DNA of 64,000 bases from Paenibacillus sp. JQZ6Y-1 (GCF_040719145.1 NZ_JBFDUZ010000002.1:124001-188000), one strand, 5' to 3'; positions 1 through 9,367 are shown, numbered from the stretch's first letter. Numbers and translations are program-made. The notes: a model not told the origin generated them from the sequence alone.

Positions 1-210
1 CTCCGCAGGCAAGACGATCAGCTCGACCTCTGGCGTTTGCTCCATTTGCAGCTGAGTGCCGTAAAAGGAAGGCTTATGCCAAGCAAACAGCAGATGCTTA
101 AGGTAGAGCGCCGGTACGAAGCCGTACGATTCCTTGGTGCCGTAGATCAGCGCATCGCCATATTCGCTCATGCCGACGCGGATTTGGATATGTTGTAAAT
201 GATGACTCAT
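1..210 (-). CDS. N-terminal fragment, probable SNF2-type helicase
   Basis: Only the first 70 codons are inside the window; the gene continues past position 1. The ATG at 210 overlaps the TGA of the upstream gene by 4 bases (ATGA), so the two are translationally coupled. The fragment contains VGMSEYGDALIYGT and an FAWHKPSFYG segment. I associate this with the N-terminal, pre-ATPase part of bacterial SNF2 helicases that follow SWIM-family genes (the B. subtilis ywqB-ywqA arrangement). No ATPase motif is visible because the sequence ends first, so the helicase assignment is inference from gene order and recall of the N-terminal style. Confidence 0.5.
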   Translation of the reverse strand, partial: MSHHLQHIQIRVGMSEYGDALIYGTKESYGFVPALYLKHLLFAWHKPSFYGTQLQMEQTPEVELIVLPAE

Positions 211-1454
211 GGAATCAGCTTCCCTTTCCGTAATTCTTCCTGTAACGCGCGCAAACGACTATGCTTGGCGGCAAATTCCTCAATATATTCCTGCCAGATG
301 TCGTCCTGCTTGAGCTTGGCATACAGCTTGGACAGACGCTTGAGCAGCTTGACTGCTGCTTTGTAGCCGTCGCGATTTTTGTGTGCCATATGTCGCTCGA
401 CCGCCTGATGGTAAAAGGGCAGCAGCAGCTCCGGTGCGTTCATTTCCAGCGGCTTCAGCTCGGTTACTTTGTAGTTGGCAGGGTCTTTGCCTGCAGATAA
501 TTGGTAATCCATCCACTGACGGTATTTGCCATATGCCATCAGGCGTTCTTCATAAATGCGTCCACCGAGAGGTAGCATGCGTTCCAGCGCTTGCCACATC
601 TGCGGCTCGCGATCTGGCAGCTGTTGTACTACCATTTCCCAATCATCGCCGTAATGCTGCAAGTCGGAATATTGTCGGCGCAGCACGGGAACCAGTTGTT
701 CCAGCCACCATGCCAGTCGTTCCCACTGCTTGTCTGCCGCCAGTTCGCCGGTCAGATCCGGCATCCGTTCGGGGTAAAAGTCATGCCGCTCCGCCGCCTG
801 CCGAATCCATTCCAGCGCCTGCTCATCGTCTTGAGATAGAAAATGAATATAGCTGCGCGCGAGCAACCCGGAGTTGTAAGCAAATCGCGGAGCTTGCCGA
901 TTCTCCTTTTGCTGCTCAGCTTGAGCAAAGGCGCGTTCTAGCAGCTTCAGCTCACGTTCTAGCAGCGGCACTGCCTGTGGCAATGACATCAGCCAGCCGT
1001 GCCAAAGCTGGTAATAGCAGCTCAGCAGCACATGCGTATCTCGTACTTCATACAGCATGTTATGCCGTAATTCCTTGAGCAGCCCACCCAGCACAACGCG
1101 TTCCTCCGCCTGTTCCAGTGGAGCCAGTGGAGTGGACAGCCATTGCTGCAAACGGGCTTGCACTTCCGTTGCCGCCATTCGGGTATGGTAGCCCAGTGAT
1201 AATGTAGTCGAGCCGGTTGTGCGATGCAGCGGCTGCATCACCCGACTGTATATGGTTAATTCCACCAGCAACCGATACAATTGCGCAGCAGCTGGGGTTA
1301 GATCAGGCATGACGCGAAGACATTGCTCCAGCGCCTGCTCGGTATACGTAACGTTGCGGATGTCTTGCTCCAGTGGAGCCAGTTGCTGTTCAATCTGGCG
1401 CCGCCATTGATCCAAGATGGAATCCGCCGCGGATTCATGGGAAGGTTGATTCAT
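207..1454 (-). CDS. SWIM-family associated protein lacking the zinc finger
   Basis: The protein is 415 residues. The start at 1454 was chosen because AGGAGA lies 9 bases upstream; the reading frame stays open further upstream but has no ribosome site there. The C-terminal 55 residues (YKAAVKLLKRLSKLYAKLK, then a tail ending EELRKGKLIP) resemble the end of SWIM zinc-finger proteins encoded beside SNF2 helicases. The rest is helical, Leu/Gln/Glu-rich and without membrane segments. No CxC...CxH SWIM signature occurs anywhere in it, although the finger normally sits at the N-terminus of such proteins. It is therefore an N-terminally reduced version or a stand-alone C-terminal module. The downstream gene overlaps by 4 bases. 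Confidence 0.6.
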   Translation of the reverse strand: MNQPSHESAADSILDQWRRQIEQQLAPLEQDIRNVTYTEQALEQCLRVMPDLTPAAAQLYRLLVELTIYSRVMQPLHRTTGSTTLSLGYHTRMAATEVQARLQQWLSTPLAPLEQAEERVVLGGLLKELRHNMLYEVRDTHVLLSCYYQLWHGWLMSLPQAVPLLERELKLLERAFAQAEQQKENRQAPRFAYNSGLLARSYIHFLSQDDEQALEWIRQAAERHDFYPERMPDLTGELAADKQWERLAWWLEQLVPVLRRQYSDLQHYGDDWEMVVQQLPDREPQMWQALERMLPLGGRIYEERLMAYGKYRQWMDYQLSAGKDPANYKVTELKPLEMNAPELLLPFYHQAVERHMAHKNRDGYKAAVKLLKRLSKLYAKLKQDDIWQEYIEEFAAKHSRLRALQEELRKGKLIP

Positions 1455-1581
1455 ATCAAATGTTCTCCTGCATACATAGGCTATGTGGTATCCCTTTATT
1501 ATACCATTTGCCCGTAATGCCACGACCGTGTTTTTATAAAAATTTATTGTTTTTCCTACTAAAATGGGGCTTTGTACGCTA

Positions 1582-1607
1582 TAAACTGCTTGGATTGCCG
1601 CCGATAT
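1582..1607 (+). promoter_or_regulatory. Sigma-D (flagellar) type promoter
   Basis: TAAA at 1582-1585 is followed by 14 bases and GCCGATAT at 1600-1607. This is essentially the B. subtilis sigma-D consensus (TAAA, 14-16 bases, GCCGATAT). It lies about 100 bases before the diguanylate cyclase start. No good sigma-A -35 box stands 17 bases before the overlapping TATAAT. Confidence 0.6.
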
Positions 1608-1710
1608 AATATATATTATTTGTTTCCTTAACCATTCCCAACCGCGGTAGCTGATCGATACTGCTTGTAGAACGGCGGAGTGGGATCATTTTGCGGAAAG
1701 GAGGATTCTT

Positions 1711-3030
1711 ATGGAATTCTCCAATGAGCTTCTGGTTGGCTTCGAGAACGATGCGCAGCTGCGCTTGTTGCTTGATATGATACCGGAGCTGATTGTATTG
1801 AAAGACGGCGAAGGGCGCTGGCTGATTTGCAACCGCATGGTACGTGAGGTGCATCAGCTGGACGAGTTCGAATATATAAATAAAACCGATCTGGAATTGG
1901 CAGAGATGCGACCGGAGCTGCGTTCGGTTTTTGAATTTAATGCCTTGACTGACGAGCAGGCATGGGAGAAAGGCTCCACTCTAGTTGTGGAAAAGTCCTT
2001 TGTAGGCTATGACGGAGAGGAGCGCACATGGGAAGTGATGAAAACGCCGATCTTTTGCGATGTTCATGAACGGAATCGTTTGATCATCGTTAGTCGCAAT
2101 ATCACCGACCGCAAGCTTGCCGAGATCGCTTTGCAGCAGAAAAAGGAACGCTACCAGCTGATTGCCGAAAATATGACCGATGTGATTACCATTCTCGGAT
2201 TGGATCGTACGGTGCAGTATGTATCACCGTCGATTTGGCGTGCGCTTGGTTATACGCCAGAGGAATTAATGCACACGGAGCGTTTTCAACTGGTGCATCC
2301 CGATGATATTGTTACATTTGCCCAGCTGCTAAACGAGATTCTTGCAGAAAAGAAAGTGCATGTGGTGACGGAATGCCGGTATCGGCATAAAGATGGTCAC
2401 TATATCTGGTTTGAGATGAATATGTCTTATGTGCATCAGGAGCACAAAGACGATTATCTACTGACCGTGGCGCGCAATATCGAAGAACGTAAAATGCACG
2501 TACAGCAGCTCAAATCGCTTGCGTATATTGATCCGTTAACCGGTGTACCGAATCGCCGTTATCTGATGAATCAGCTGCATCAGGATATTGAGCTGGCACA
2601 TCAAAATCAGACGATGCTAGGTATCCTGTATCTGGACATCGACCGATTCAAGCAAGTGAACGATACCTTCGGTCATGAGGCAGGCGATTGCCTGCTGACG
2701 CAGATGGTAGAGCGGATTACCGGCGAGCTAGGTCCGATGGACACGATTGCCCGGATCGGTGGCGACGAATTTATCGTCGTGCTGCCATTGGTGAGCAGTC
2801 GCAGCCAGATTAGCTGGATGGCAGATACCATCTGTCACGTCTTGCAGAATCCATGGCAACTGGATAACCAGCACGTATGTACCGCCTCGTCCGTCGGCGT
2901 AGCGATGTATCCGAATGATGGTACAACCGCCAATGCTCTGCTACGTTGTGCCGATCTGGCACTATATGAAGCGAAGCGTTCAGGGCGTGCACAGGTTGTT
3001 TTTCATGAGGATATGGAAAGCACTTCGTAA
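1711..3030 (+). CDS. PAS-PAS-GGDEF diguanylate cyclase
   Basis: This 439-residue soluble protein is predicted to make cyclic-di-GMP from two GTP. It has a PAS-like domain (about residues 18-140), a second PAS/PAC domain (about 146-268, with the HPDD and YRHKDGHYIWFE elements) and a GGDEF domain (about 275-432). The catalytic motif RIGGDEF is intact at residues 348-354. The usual inhibitory I-site (RxxD five residues before GGDEF) reads GPMD, so product feedback at that site is probably absent. AAAGGAGG stands just before the ATG. There are no membrane segments, so PAS ligands or redox state would be sensed in the cytoplasm. The gene follows a sigma-D type promoter, which suggests coupling to the motility regulon. 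Confidence 0.9.
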   Translation: MEFSNELLVGFENDAQLRLLLDMIPELIVLKDGEGRWLICNRMVREVHQLDEFEYINKTDLELAEMRPELRSVFEFNALTDEQAWEKGSTLVVEKSFVGYDGEERTWEVMKTPIFCDVHERNRLIIVSRNITDRKLAEIALQQKKERYQLIAENMTDVITILGLDRTVQYVSPSIWRALGYTPEELMHTERFQLVHPDDIVTFAQLLNEILAEKKVHVVTECRYRHKDGHYIWFEMNMSYVHQEHKDDYLLTVARNIEERKMHVQQLKSLAYIDPLTGVPNRRYLMNQLHQDIELAHQNQTMLGILYLDIDRFKQVNDTFGHEAGDCLLTQMVERITGELGPMDTIARIGGDEFIVVLPLVSSRSQISWMADTICHVLQNPWQLDNQHVCTASSVGVAMYPNDGTTANALLRCADLALYEAKRSGRAQVVFHEDMESTS

Positions 3031-3119
3031 AGGAATGTATAGATTCAATAAGATTCTTTATAGCCAGATGTGTAATAATTATTATTCTATAAAATGAATA
3101 TTTATGTATTATAATTAGC

Positions 3120-3174
3120 AGTCAACTTTGCGATGAGGTTTGTATTTACTCATCTAACAAGGTTGACTTTTTTT
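3120..3174 (+). terminator. Rho-independent terminator after the cyclase gene
   Basis: AGTCAACTTTG (3120-3130) pairs with CAAGGTTGACT (3158-3168) with one wobble. An inner GATGAG/CTCATC helix adds stability, and a run of seven or more T follows. Confidence 0.8.
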
Positions 3175-3319
3175 CGTTTGAGATATTATTATTCAATATC
3201 ATGTATAAGTAATACTCCTATAGCCATTCTATTGAATATTTAGCCAAGGGAACTTACAGAATACATATGGGCATAGGAGAAGCTGCTGTAATGAACTACA
3301 TAGTATAGGAGGATGAATC

Positions 3320-3952
3320 ATGCTGGATATGTCAACGATGATCGGCTTTGCTCTGGTGGCGCTCGGTATGGTGTGTGCGCCGGGACCCAATATGATCTAT
3401 CTGTTATCGCGTTCGATTACACAAGGACGGATGGCAGGAGTGATCTCGTTAATGGGTATTATGCTGGCATTTACAGTGTATATTACGGCGACGATGCTAG
3501 GATTGTCGGCGCTGTTTCACGCAGTGCCGCTCCTGTATGAGCTGATTCGCTGGGCAGGCGCAGGCTATCTGCTCTGGCTCGCTTGGAAGTCGCTCAAGCC
3601 GGGACAATCGTCACCACTTGAACCGCAGCAGTTGTCGGTCGATTCGCCGCGCAAGCTGTTCATGATGGGCTTTATGACCAATTTGCTGAATCCGAAGGCA
3701 GCAGTGCTGTATATCTCGCTGTTGCCACAATTTATCGATCCAACGCGCGGTTCGATCCTGATGCAAAGTATGGAGCTGGGACTGATACAGATCACCATTA
3801 GCTGCATGATCAATCTGTTGATCGTACTCACTGCGAGTGCTGTCGCTGCATGGTTCTCCAAGCGTCCGCTCTGGTTAAAATGGCAGCGCTGGCTGATGGC
3901 AGGCGTATTGACTGGACTCGCTGCACGCATGGCGCTGGATCGCAGCAAATAA
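3320..3952 (+). CDS. LysE/RhtB family amino acid exporter
   Basis: This 210-residue integral membrane protein belongs to the LysE/RhtB translocator family, which exports amino acids or homoserine-lactone-like compounds. The N-terminal family signature (APGPNMIYLLSRSITQGR, about residues 20-37) is clear, as is the NLLNPKAAVLYISLLPQF segment near residue 120. About six hydrophobic segments are visible, as usual for the family. AGGAGG lies 8-9 bases before the ATG at 3320. The gene stands alone with its own terminator. The substrate cannot be deduced from the sequence, and no LysR/LysG regulator is adjacent. Confidence 0.88.
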   Translation: MLDMSTMIGFALVALGMVCAPGPNMIYLLSRSITQGRMAGVISLMGIMLAFTVYITATMLGLSALFHAVPLLYELIRWAGAGYLLWLAWKSLKPGQSSPLEPQQLSVDSPRKLFMMGFMTNLLNPKAAVLYISLLPQFIDPTRGSILMQSMELGLIQITISCMINLLIVLTASAVAAWFSKRPLWLKWQRWLMAGVLTGLAARMALDRSK

Positions 3953-3967
3953 GCAATTGAGGAAGAG

Positions 3968-4007
3968 AATACCACCTGCGCACAGAGAAATGTGTAGGTG
4001 GTATTTT
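3968..4007 (+). terminator. Terminator after lysE-family gene
   Basis: AATACCACCTGCGCACA (3968-3984) pairs with TGTGTAGGTGGTATT (3991-4005), followed by T residues. Confidence 0.8.
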
Positions 4008-4241
4008 TAGCATATGATGGTGTAGCGATGGTACTTGATGCAAAACATTTTGTGCCGTAAATCTCTGTTTTGTGATAGCATAAAAAGACAAAATCAGACA
4101 ACTTTATCGCTCTTTTATGAAAACGTTATCAAATATAAATTCGGAAAACGCCATATTCGCGATCCATCCCATATAATGAAGATATACCATCGTGTTCAAA
4201 TCATATCTAGCGTAACATCCAGTCTTATAGGGAGTGTCCTA

Positions 4242-5825
4242 ATGAAAGAATTATGCAAAATACTAATCGTCGATGATGAGGTGCTGGTTCGGCAAGGAAT
4301 TAAGCATTATCTCGTCTGGGAACAATACGGATTCCAGATCGTGGGCGAAGCTTCCAATGGACGTGAAGCGTTGGAGCTGATGGATGAGCTGCGTCCGCAT
4401 ATCGTCATTACCGATATTGTGATGCCGATTATGGATGGCGAGGAATTCACCCGCATCGTGAAGCAGAACTATCCTGCCATCGAGGTCATCGTATTGAGTA
4501 GCTATGGGGAATTCAACTATGTGCGCTCGACCTTCCAAAACGGCGTAGCAGACTATATTCTCAAGCCCAAGCTAGAAACGCAGGAACTGCTACAAGTGCT
4601 GCAAAATACCGCCCGTCGCATTCCGTCGTTGCAATACGACGAGCAAAATGGTGGCGAGCAAATTACAGTGGATCATGTACTGGAAAAGCTCATCGCTGGA
4701 TTCGATGCTGAGTATGACCCGGAGCTGCTCACTACGCAGTTTCCGTATGACCGCTGTTATCTAGTTGGTGTACAGCCGCGGCTGATCCATGGCGGTACGG
4801 GCGATGCGTTGAACCAACAGCGCAGCAAACAGATTGCTGGCATTAGCACTCGAATGGCAGAATGTCTGGAACAATGTGGGCTGCCGCTGGCTTTTCGTCC
4901 AGTAGCTGCTGATCCGCAGATGGTCGTCTTTTTATTAAATCTGGATGCGGCACAGTATGACGAACTGATCCAACTTCTGCGACAACTGGCATCTCATGAT
5001 GAGGAAGAGATAGAGACGGCGCAGCATGCGTGGGCGCTCAGCGAACACTTTGAGCAGCCGCAGCAGATTGGAGTGATGTATCAGCATTTGCTGCGACTGC
5101 TGGAATATCGGTTTTATTTTCCCAATCAGGCGCTCATGATTGAGCATGAATTGCCGGAGCCAGTGGAGGTAAAGGGCGGATTCAATCTGAAGCAGTTTAC
5201 CGAGGAGCTGCGACGTGAACAGTTTGATAGCGCCTTTGCATCTCTACAGGAGTATGTGCAGACGCTGGCGGGCAATTATCGGGCAACGCCGTTTGAATTG
5301 AAGTCGTTTCTTGGCAATATTATTTTCAACATTATTACGCTGCTGGGCAATCAGGATTATGATGTACGGCAGCTGGATCAGGAAAAGTATGACTATTTCC
5401 GCGATATTAACGATGCGTTGGATGTACAGCAGACATTGGCGCTGTTGCATGGCTTTTTGGAGAGAGTGCAAGCAAGCATCGCAGAGCGCTCCGGTCAGCA
5501 GGGCAGCTCCAATATGAAGATGCTGCTGGAATACATCGAGCAGCATTATGCCGAACCGCTGAGTCTGACTGGGCTGGGGCAGCATTTTCATTTTAACCCG
5601 TCGTATTTATCAAGCTATTTTACAACCCATAACAAGGAAGGCTTTAGTGAGCACTTGAATAAGATTCGGGTACAAAAGGCTGCGGAGATGCTGACGGATG
5701 ATCGGTATGCCATCTCTGAGATCAGCGATAGAGTCGGCTACTCGGATCATAGCTATTTCACCAAAGTATTCAAAAAATGGACCGGTCTGTCGCCCAGTCA
5801 GTACCGCCGGCAGCATGTGCGCTAA
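4242..5825 (+). CDS. YesN-type response regulator with AraC output
   Basis: The protein is 527 residues. The start at 4242 was chosen because the receiver domain begins directly (KILIVDDEVLVRQGIKHYL) and GGGAG lies 8 bases upstream; the frame is open further upstream but that part is not domain-like. The receiver spans about residues 1-120, with the acidic pair DDE, the phospho-acceptor Asp58 in VITDIVMP, and LKPK. A long helical linker follows. The C-terminal 100 residues are an AraC-type double helix-turn-helix ending in VGYSDHSYFTKVFKKWTGLSP. It is the regulator partner of the histidine kinase 36 bases downstream. Such pairs in Paenibacillus usually sense extracellular sugars and activate ABC importer genes; here the nearest importer starts at 10789. 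Confidence 0.93.
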   Translation: MKELCKILIVDDEVLVRQGIKHYLVWEQYGFQIVGEASNGREALELMDELRPHIVITDIVMPIMDGEEFTRIVKQNYPAIEVIVLSSYGEFNYVRSTFQNGVADYILKPKLETQELLQVLQNTARRIPSLQYDEQNGGEQITVDHVLEKLIAGFDAEYDPELLTTQFPYDRCYLVGVQPRLIHGGTGDALNQQRSKQIAGISTRMAECLEQCGLPLAFRPVAADPQMVVFLLNLDAAQYDELIQLLRQLASHDEEEIETAQHAWALSEHFEQPQQIGVMYQHLLRLLEYRFYFPNQALMIEHELPEPVEVKGGFNLKQFTEELRREQFDSAFASLQEYVQTLAGNYRATPFELKSFLGNIIFNIITLLGNQDYDVRQLDQEKYDYFRDINDALDVQQTLALLHGFLERVQASIAERSGQQGSSNMKMLLEYIEQHYAEPLSLTGLGQHFHFNPSYLSSYFTTHNKEGFSEHLNKIRVQKAAEMLTDDRYAISEISDRVGYSDHSYFTKVFKKWTGLSPSQYRRQHVR

Positions 5826-5861
5826 ACGGCAGGATCTTACGAAGATGAGTGTGAATGTGAA

Positions 5862-7667
5862 ATGAACATCAAAAATCATATGCGCCGTTTTGAGCAAAAG
5901 GGATTGTTTTTCAAGCTGTTTATCGTGATGGTCGTCAGCATCATTACCGTCTGTTTATTGACTTCGCTAGTAACGATTCGGATGTCAGAGCGGCTATTTA
6001 CGGAAACCTTTAGCATTACCAATTCCAAGGTGCTGAATCAGATCAAGAGCAGTATGGAATCGTTCAATGATTCGATTGTGAATGCGGTGAGCCATGCGTC
6101 CCAGAACGGGACTGTCAAAAGTTATCTGACGGGCGGGGAAGGCGATTCCTTAAGCGCGTCGGTTACCTATTTTGGCATGGGGCAGCAGATGAAGCAGATC
6201 AAGTCGAATGTGGATGCGTACGATGTAGGGGTGACGCTAGTCGGCGTTAATGGACGTAGCTTCACCTCGGATTGGTCGTATTGGCCGGTGCAGACTCAGC
6301 AATTGGCAAAGAGCCGGATCACCGAGCGTACGGTGGCAGAGCCGAAGCGGCTCATGTACCAGTATGACGAAGAGACGGCAAAGAGCGGGAAGGAAGATTA
6401 TATCATCGCGTCCAAAGCGCTGATGGAGCGGACAAGCGATTACCTGTACGGTACGATCTATGTGGCGATTCGGGAGCAGGAATTCAAACGCTTTTACAGC
6501 AACTTCACCAGCACAGGCAATGATGTGCTGATTCTAGACGCGTACGGACGAATTGTTTCCTCCAATCGAGAAGAGCTAATCGGCACCTTTTCCCCGAAGC
6601 TCTTAAAGGATGTAACCGAGATTCAGGATCAGCAGCTCAGCTATAAAAATGACGATGTAATGGGCAAAAATCATATTATTCTCGCCAATTACATCCCGTC
6701 CTACAACTACTATCTGGTCAACCTGATCGACCGTGAATATGCTGTCGGACAGATCATTAACGTGCGCGACATCGCCTTGATCTGTATTGGCATCGTGCTC
6801 GCTGCGCTGCTGACCGTGTTCCTCATCTCGCGTCGCCTGACGCAATCACTGACCCGTTTGGTGCGCCAGATGTCTACCATTACGGAAAAGGACTTCGGCA
6901 ACTACGTGCATGTGACGGGTAGCTATGAGGTGCAGGAGCTGAGCCGAGCGTTCAACTATATGCTGGACGAGCTGAACGAGTATATCGCCCGTCTGCTAGA
7001 AACGCAAAAAGAACAGCGGAATGCAGAGCTGGCAGCCCTTCAGCGACAGATCAATCCGCATTTCCTGTACAATACACTGGCGTCAATCAAGATGCTCGTG
7101 CAAAAGGGCAACAAAGAAACAGCTGCTGAGACGATCAACGCACTCATTTCCCTGCTGCAAAACACAATCAGCAATGTGAGCGAGACGATCACCATCGAGC
7201 AGGAATTGAACAATATGAAGAACTATGTATTTATCAACCATGTGCGCTATGGCAATAAGGTACAGGTCAACTATTTCGTCGCACCGGATTGCATGGACTA
7301 CCAAGTGCCTAAGCTGATCATCCAGCCGTTTATCGAAAATGCCTTTTTCCACGCCTTTAACGAAAAAGGATCGGGCGTTATCTACATTATGGTGTCGCGT
7401 CTGGACGATATGTTAGTATGCGAAGTGGTCGACAACGGCGACGGCATCGATGGCTTATCCGATGGAGAGGACAGCCAACTGCCGAATCCGAAGTCCAAAC
7501 GCCAGCTGTTCACAGGGATCGGTATTCAGAATGTAAACAACCGTATTACGCTGCTGTACGGCGATCAGTACGGGGTGAGTATTTCCAGTAAAAAGGGCGA
7601 GGGAACGAAGGTGAAGATTACCTTGCCGCTAATTGTGGAGCAACAGGAGTTGTTTGATCGTTCGTGA
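5862..7667 (+). CDS. YesM-type sensor histidine kinase
   Basis: This 601-residue membrane kinase has an N-terminal membrane segment (about residues 17-40), an extracellular Cache-like sensor region (about 41-295), a second membrane segment (about 302-325), a HAMP domain and a His_kinase/HATPase_c module. The phospho-acceptor is His400 in QINPHFLYN. The N-box (IIQPFIENAFFHAF) and G-box elements (DNGDGIDG, GIGIQNVNNRI) are present. It lies 36 bases after the YesN-type regulator and is certainly its partner. The ribosome site is weak, so translation may depend on coupling with the upstream gene. Confidence 0.93.
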   Translation: MNIKNHMRRFEQKGLFFKLFIVMVVSIITVCLLTSLVTIRMSERLFTETFSITNSKVLNQIKSSMESFNDSIVNAVSHASQNGTVKSYLTGGEGDSLSASVTYFGMGQQMKQIKSNVDAYDVGVTLVGVNGRSFTSDWSYWPVQTQQLAKSRITERTVAEPKRLMYQYDEETAKSGKEDYIIASKALMERTSDYLYGTIYVAIREQEFKRFYSNFTSTGNDVLILDAYGRIVSSNREELIGTFSPKLLKDVTEIQDQQLSYKNDDVMGKNHIILANYIPSYNYYLVNLIDREYAVGQIINVRDIALICIGIVLAALLTVFLISRRLTQSLTRLVRQMSTITEKDFGNYVHVTGSYEVQELSRAFNYMLDELNEYIARLLETQKEQRNAELAALQRQINPHFLYNTLASIKMLVQKGNKETAAETINALISLLQNTISNVSETITIEQELNNMKNYVFINHVRYGNKVQVNYFVAPDCMDYQVPKLIIQPFIENAFFHAFNEKGSGVIYIMVSRLDDMLVCEVVDNGDGIDGLSDGEDSQLPNPKSKRQLFTGIGIQNVNNRITLLYGDQYGVSISSKKGEGTKVKITLPLIVEQQELFDRS

Positions 7668-7838
7668 TGAATGATGGTGATAGAGCCGCAGATGCTTATG
7701 TGTTACGTAAAGGCTCGTAAAGGTTTCCTATTTGATTCGGAGAATCCGATTTTGTGTAAGCTACAATGGTTCAAAGTGGAAATTGTTGTATTTTATATGA
7801 TAGTTTGGATGTATCTCGAAGAAAAAAGGGGGACTTAC

Positions 7839-7970
7839 ATGAAGACCAACCGAATGACCAGTCGCAAACTGATCTGGGGCATCGTCGCTGCCGTTGTGAT
7901 TGTGGCGGTGGGGATTGAACTGTTCATGCTGCTAGGATACGCGATGGTGACAAACCATCCGTCGAGTTAA
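7839..7970 (+). CDS. Small single-pass membrane protein, 43 residues
   Basis: AAGGGGG lies 5-7 bases before the ATG at 7839. The product has a basic N-terminus (KTNRMTSRK), one hydrophobic helix (about residues 11-33) and a short polar tail, giving an N-in topology. I do not recognise a family. The frame is open further upstream to 7671, but only the 7839 start has a good ribosome site. It sits about 170 bases downstream of the sensor kinase and before a terminator that it shares with the convergent DedA gene, so it could be co-expressed with the two-component operon. Confidence 0.55.
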   Translation: MKTNRMTSRKLIWGIVAAVVIVAVGIELFMLLGYAMVTNHPSS

Positions 7971-8021
7971 GGTGTAACGATCATCGCAAGTATGATCATC
8001 CATTGCAGAATCATTATACAA

Positions 8022-8057
8022 AAAAGAGCCATATGGTATTGTCCATACGGCTCTTTT
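8022..8057. terminator. Bidirectional terminator
   Basis: AAAAGAGCCATATGG (8022-8036) pairs with CCATACGGCTCTTTT (8043-8057) with one wobble. A/T tracts on both sides serve the convergent small gene and the DedA gene. Confidence 0.85.
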
Positions 8058-8070
8058 GTATTCCTTTCGT

Positions 8071-8679
8071 TTACGCCTTCTTATGCCTTCTCACATACCA
8101 AACAATAAACCCAATCCCCACCACAGCAATAATGACGTAAGCAATATTCGAATACACATCCATAAACTCTGTAATCCGATGCCAGTTCTCCCCTAGACTC
8201 GCCCCTATAATAACCAGAATCGAGTTCCAGATCACTGTCCCAATCGTCGTAAACAGCAGAAACAGTCCAAACTTCATATTGGACATGCCTGCCGGAATCG
8301 AGATCAGGCTGCGTACTAGCGGCACCATACGGCAGAACAGCACCGTCCAATACCCATACTTGTCGAACCACTGGTCTGCGCGGCGAATATCTTCCTTTTT
8401 CACCCGTAAAAGATGACCCCAGCGGTCGATGATTTTTTCCAGCCGCTCCACATCAATCAGCAGCCCCACGCCGTACAAAATAACCGCCCCGGCTACCGAG
8501 CCAATCGTCGCCGCGATAATCACACCAATCACCGTCAGTGACGAGTTGGTCGTCATAAATCCGCCAAACGGCAGTACAATCTCCGACGGGATCGGTGGAA
8601 ATACATTTTCCAGCGCAATGATCAGCGCGATGCCGATATAACCGAATTGTTCCATAAAATTCGTAATCCAGTTTTGCAA
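8071..8679 (-). CDS. DedA family membrane protein
   Basis: This 202-residue protein belongs to the DedA/VTT superfamily of polytopic membrane proteins. Members are implicated in flipping undecaprenyl phosphate or phospholipids and in envelope homeostasis. Diagnostic elements are ALENVFPPIPSEIVLPFGG near residues 22-40 and FCRMVPLVRSLISIPAGM near residues 114-132, carrying the conserved Arg and Pro residues. Four or more hydrophobic segments are visible, with a basic C-terminus (RRHKKA). AGGAGG lies about 9 bases before the ATG (8679). It is a single gene facing the two-component operon across a shared terminator. Confidence 0.92.
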   Translation of the reverse strand: MQNWITNFMEQFGYIGIALIIALENVFPPIPSEIVLPFGGFMTTNSSLTVIGVIIAATIGSVAGAVILYGVGLLIDVERLEKIIDRWGHLLRVKKEDIRRADQWFDKYGYWTVLFCRMVPLVRSLISIPAGMSNMKFGLFLLFTTIGTVIWNSILVIIGASLGENWHRITEFMDVYSNIAYVIIAVVGIGFIVWYVRRHKKA

Positions 8680-9367
8680 AATAACCCTCCTCCAATATGG
8701 TTCACCTAATCTGGCTATAAGCGCTCTGTATCTCTATACGGTATACTGCCTATTTATTTGTACAAAATGACATATGAAACTGGTACTCCATCATAAGCCT
8801 TTTCTCTTTATACACCGAACGACCTTCATTTGAAGCGTGTAAATCCAGTCATATCAACATATTTATGGATAAAAAGTGTCATATTCCGACGGATTTGCTA
8901 AGAATTATGGTTTGCATAAAATATACAGCATCGGTTGTTCATATGCAAAGTTTGCCGTCTTTTCTGTTTGTCATCTCCCTGCATGTACGCAGATAGGACA
9001 GCAAGCGTTACAACAATAGATCATATTCATATGCCATTTTCCAAACGATGACAGAATTGAAATTTTATGAATACGCTATAGCGGGTAAGCATAGGTAAGC
9101 AGCAGAGCGGTTCTAACCAGCCGTTGCCGACTGGCTTAGTTGGCAGTGGGGGTATAAAAGATGATAAGATAAAGCTGGACAGCGGAATGTTCCGTTTCTG
9201 CATACCTCAGGGCAGCCAATTAGAAGCTGCGGCAGAATCGGGAGATGTTTCGGCATACGGATGGAATGGGAACCGCAAAACACGGCGTTGGCATAGGAAC
9301 AGGTTGTGCAACATTTGTATGCACAGCGGGGTATCTGTTTGTATGACGATCAATGGAGGAATAGAAT
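8680..9367. other. Long intergenic region, leader of the stalk gene
   Basis: This 690-base stretch has no convincing gene. The 97-codon frame at 9124 lacks a ribosome site and protein-like composition. The first 400 bases are AT-rich. From about 9090 the composition rises and short helices appear: TGCCGACT (9125-9132) with AGTTGGCA (9138-9145), and GCAGC (9212-9216) with GCTGC (9226-9230). It may be a structured 5' leader for the 9368 gene. I could not match it to a known riboswitch class. Confidence 0.4.
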
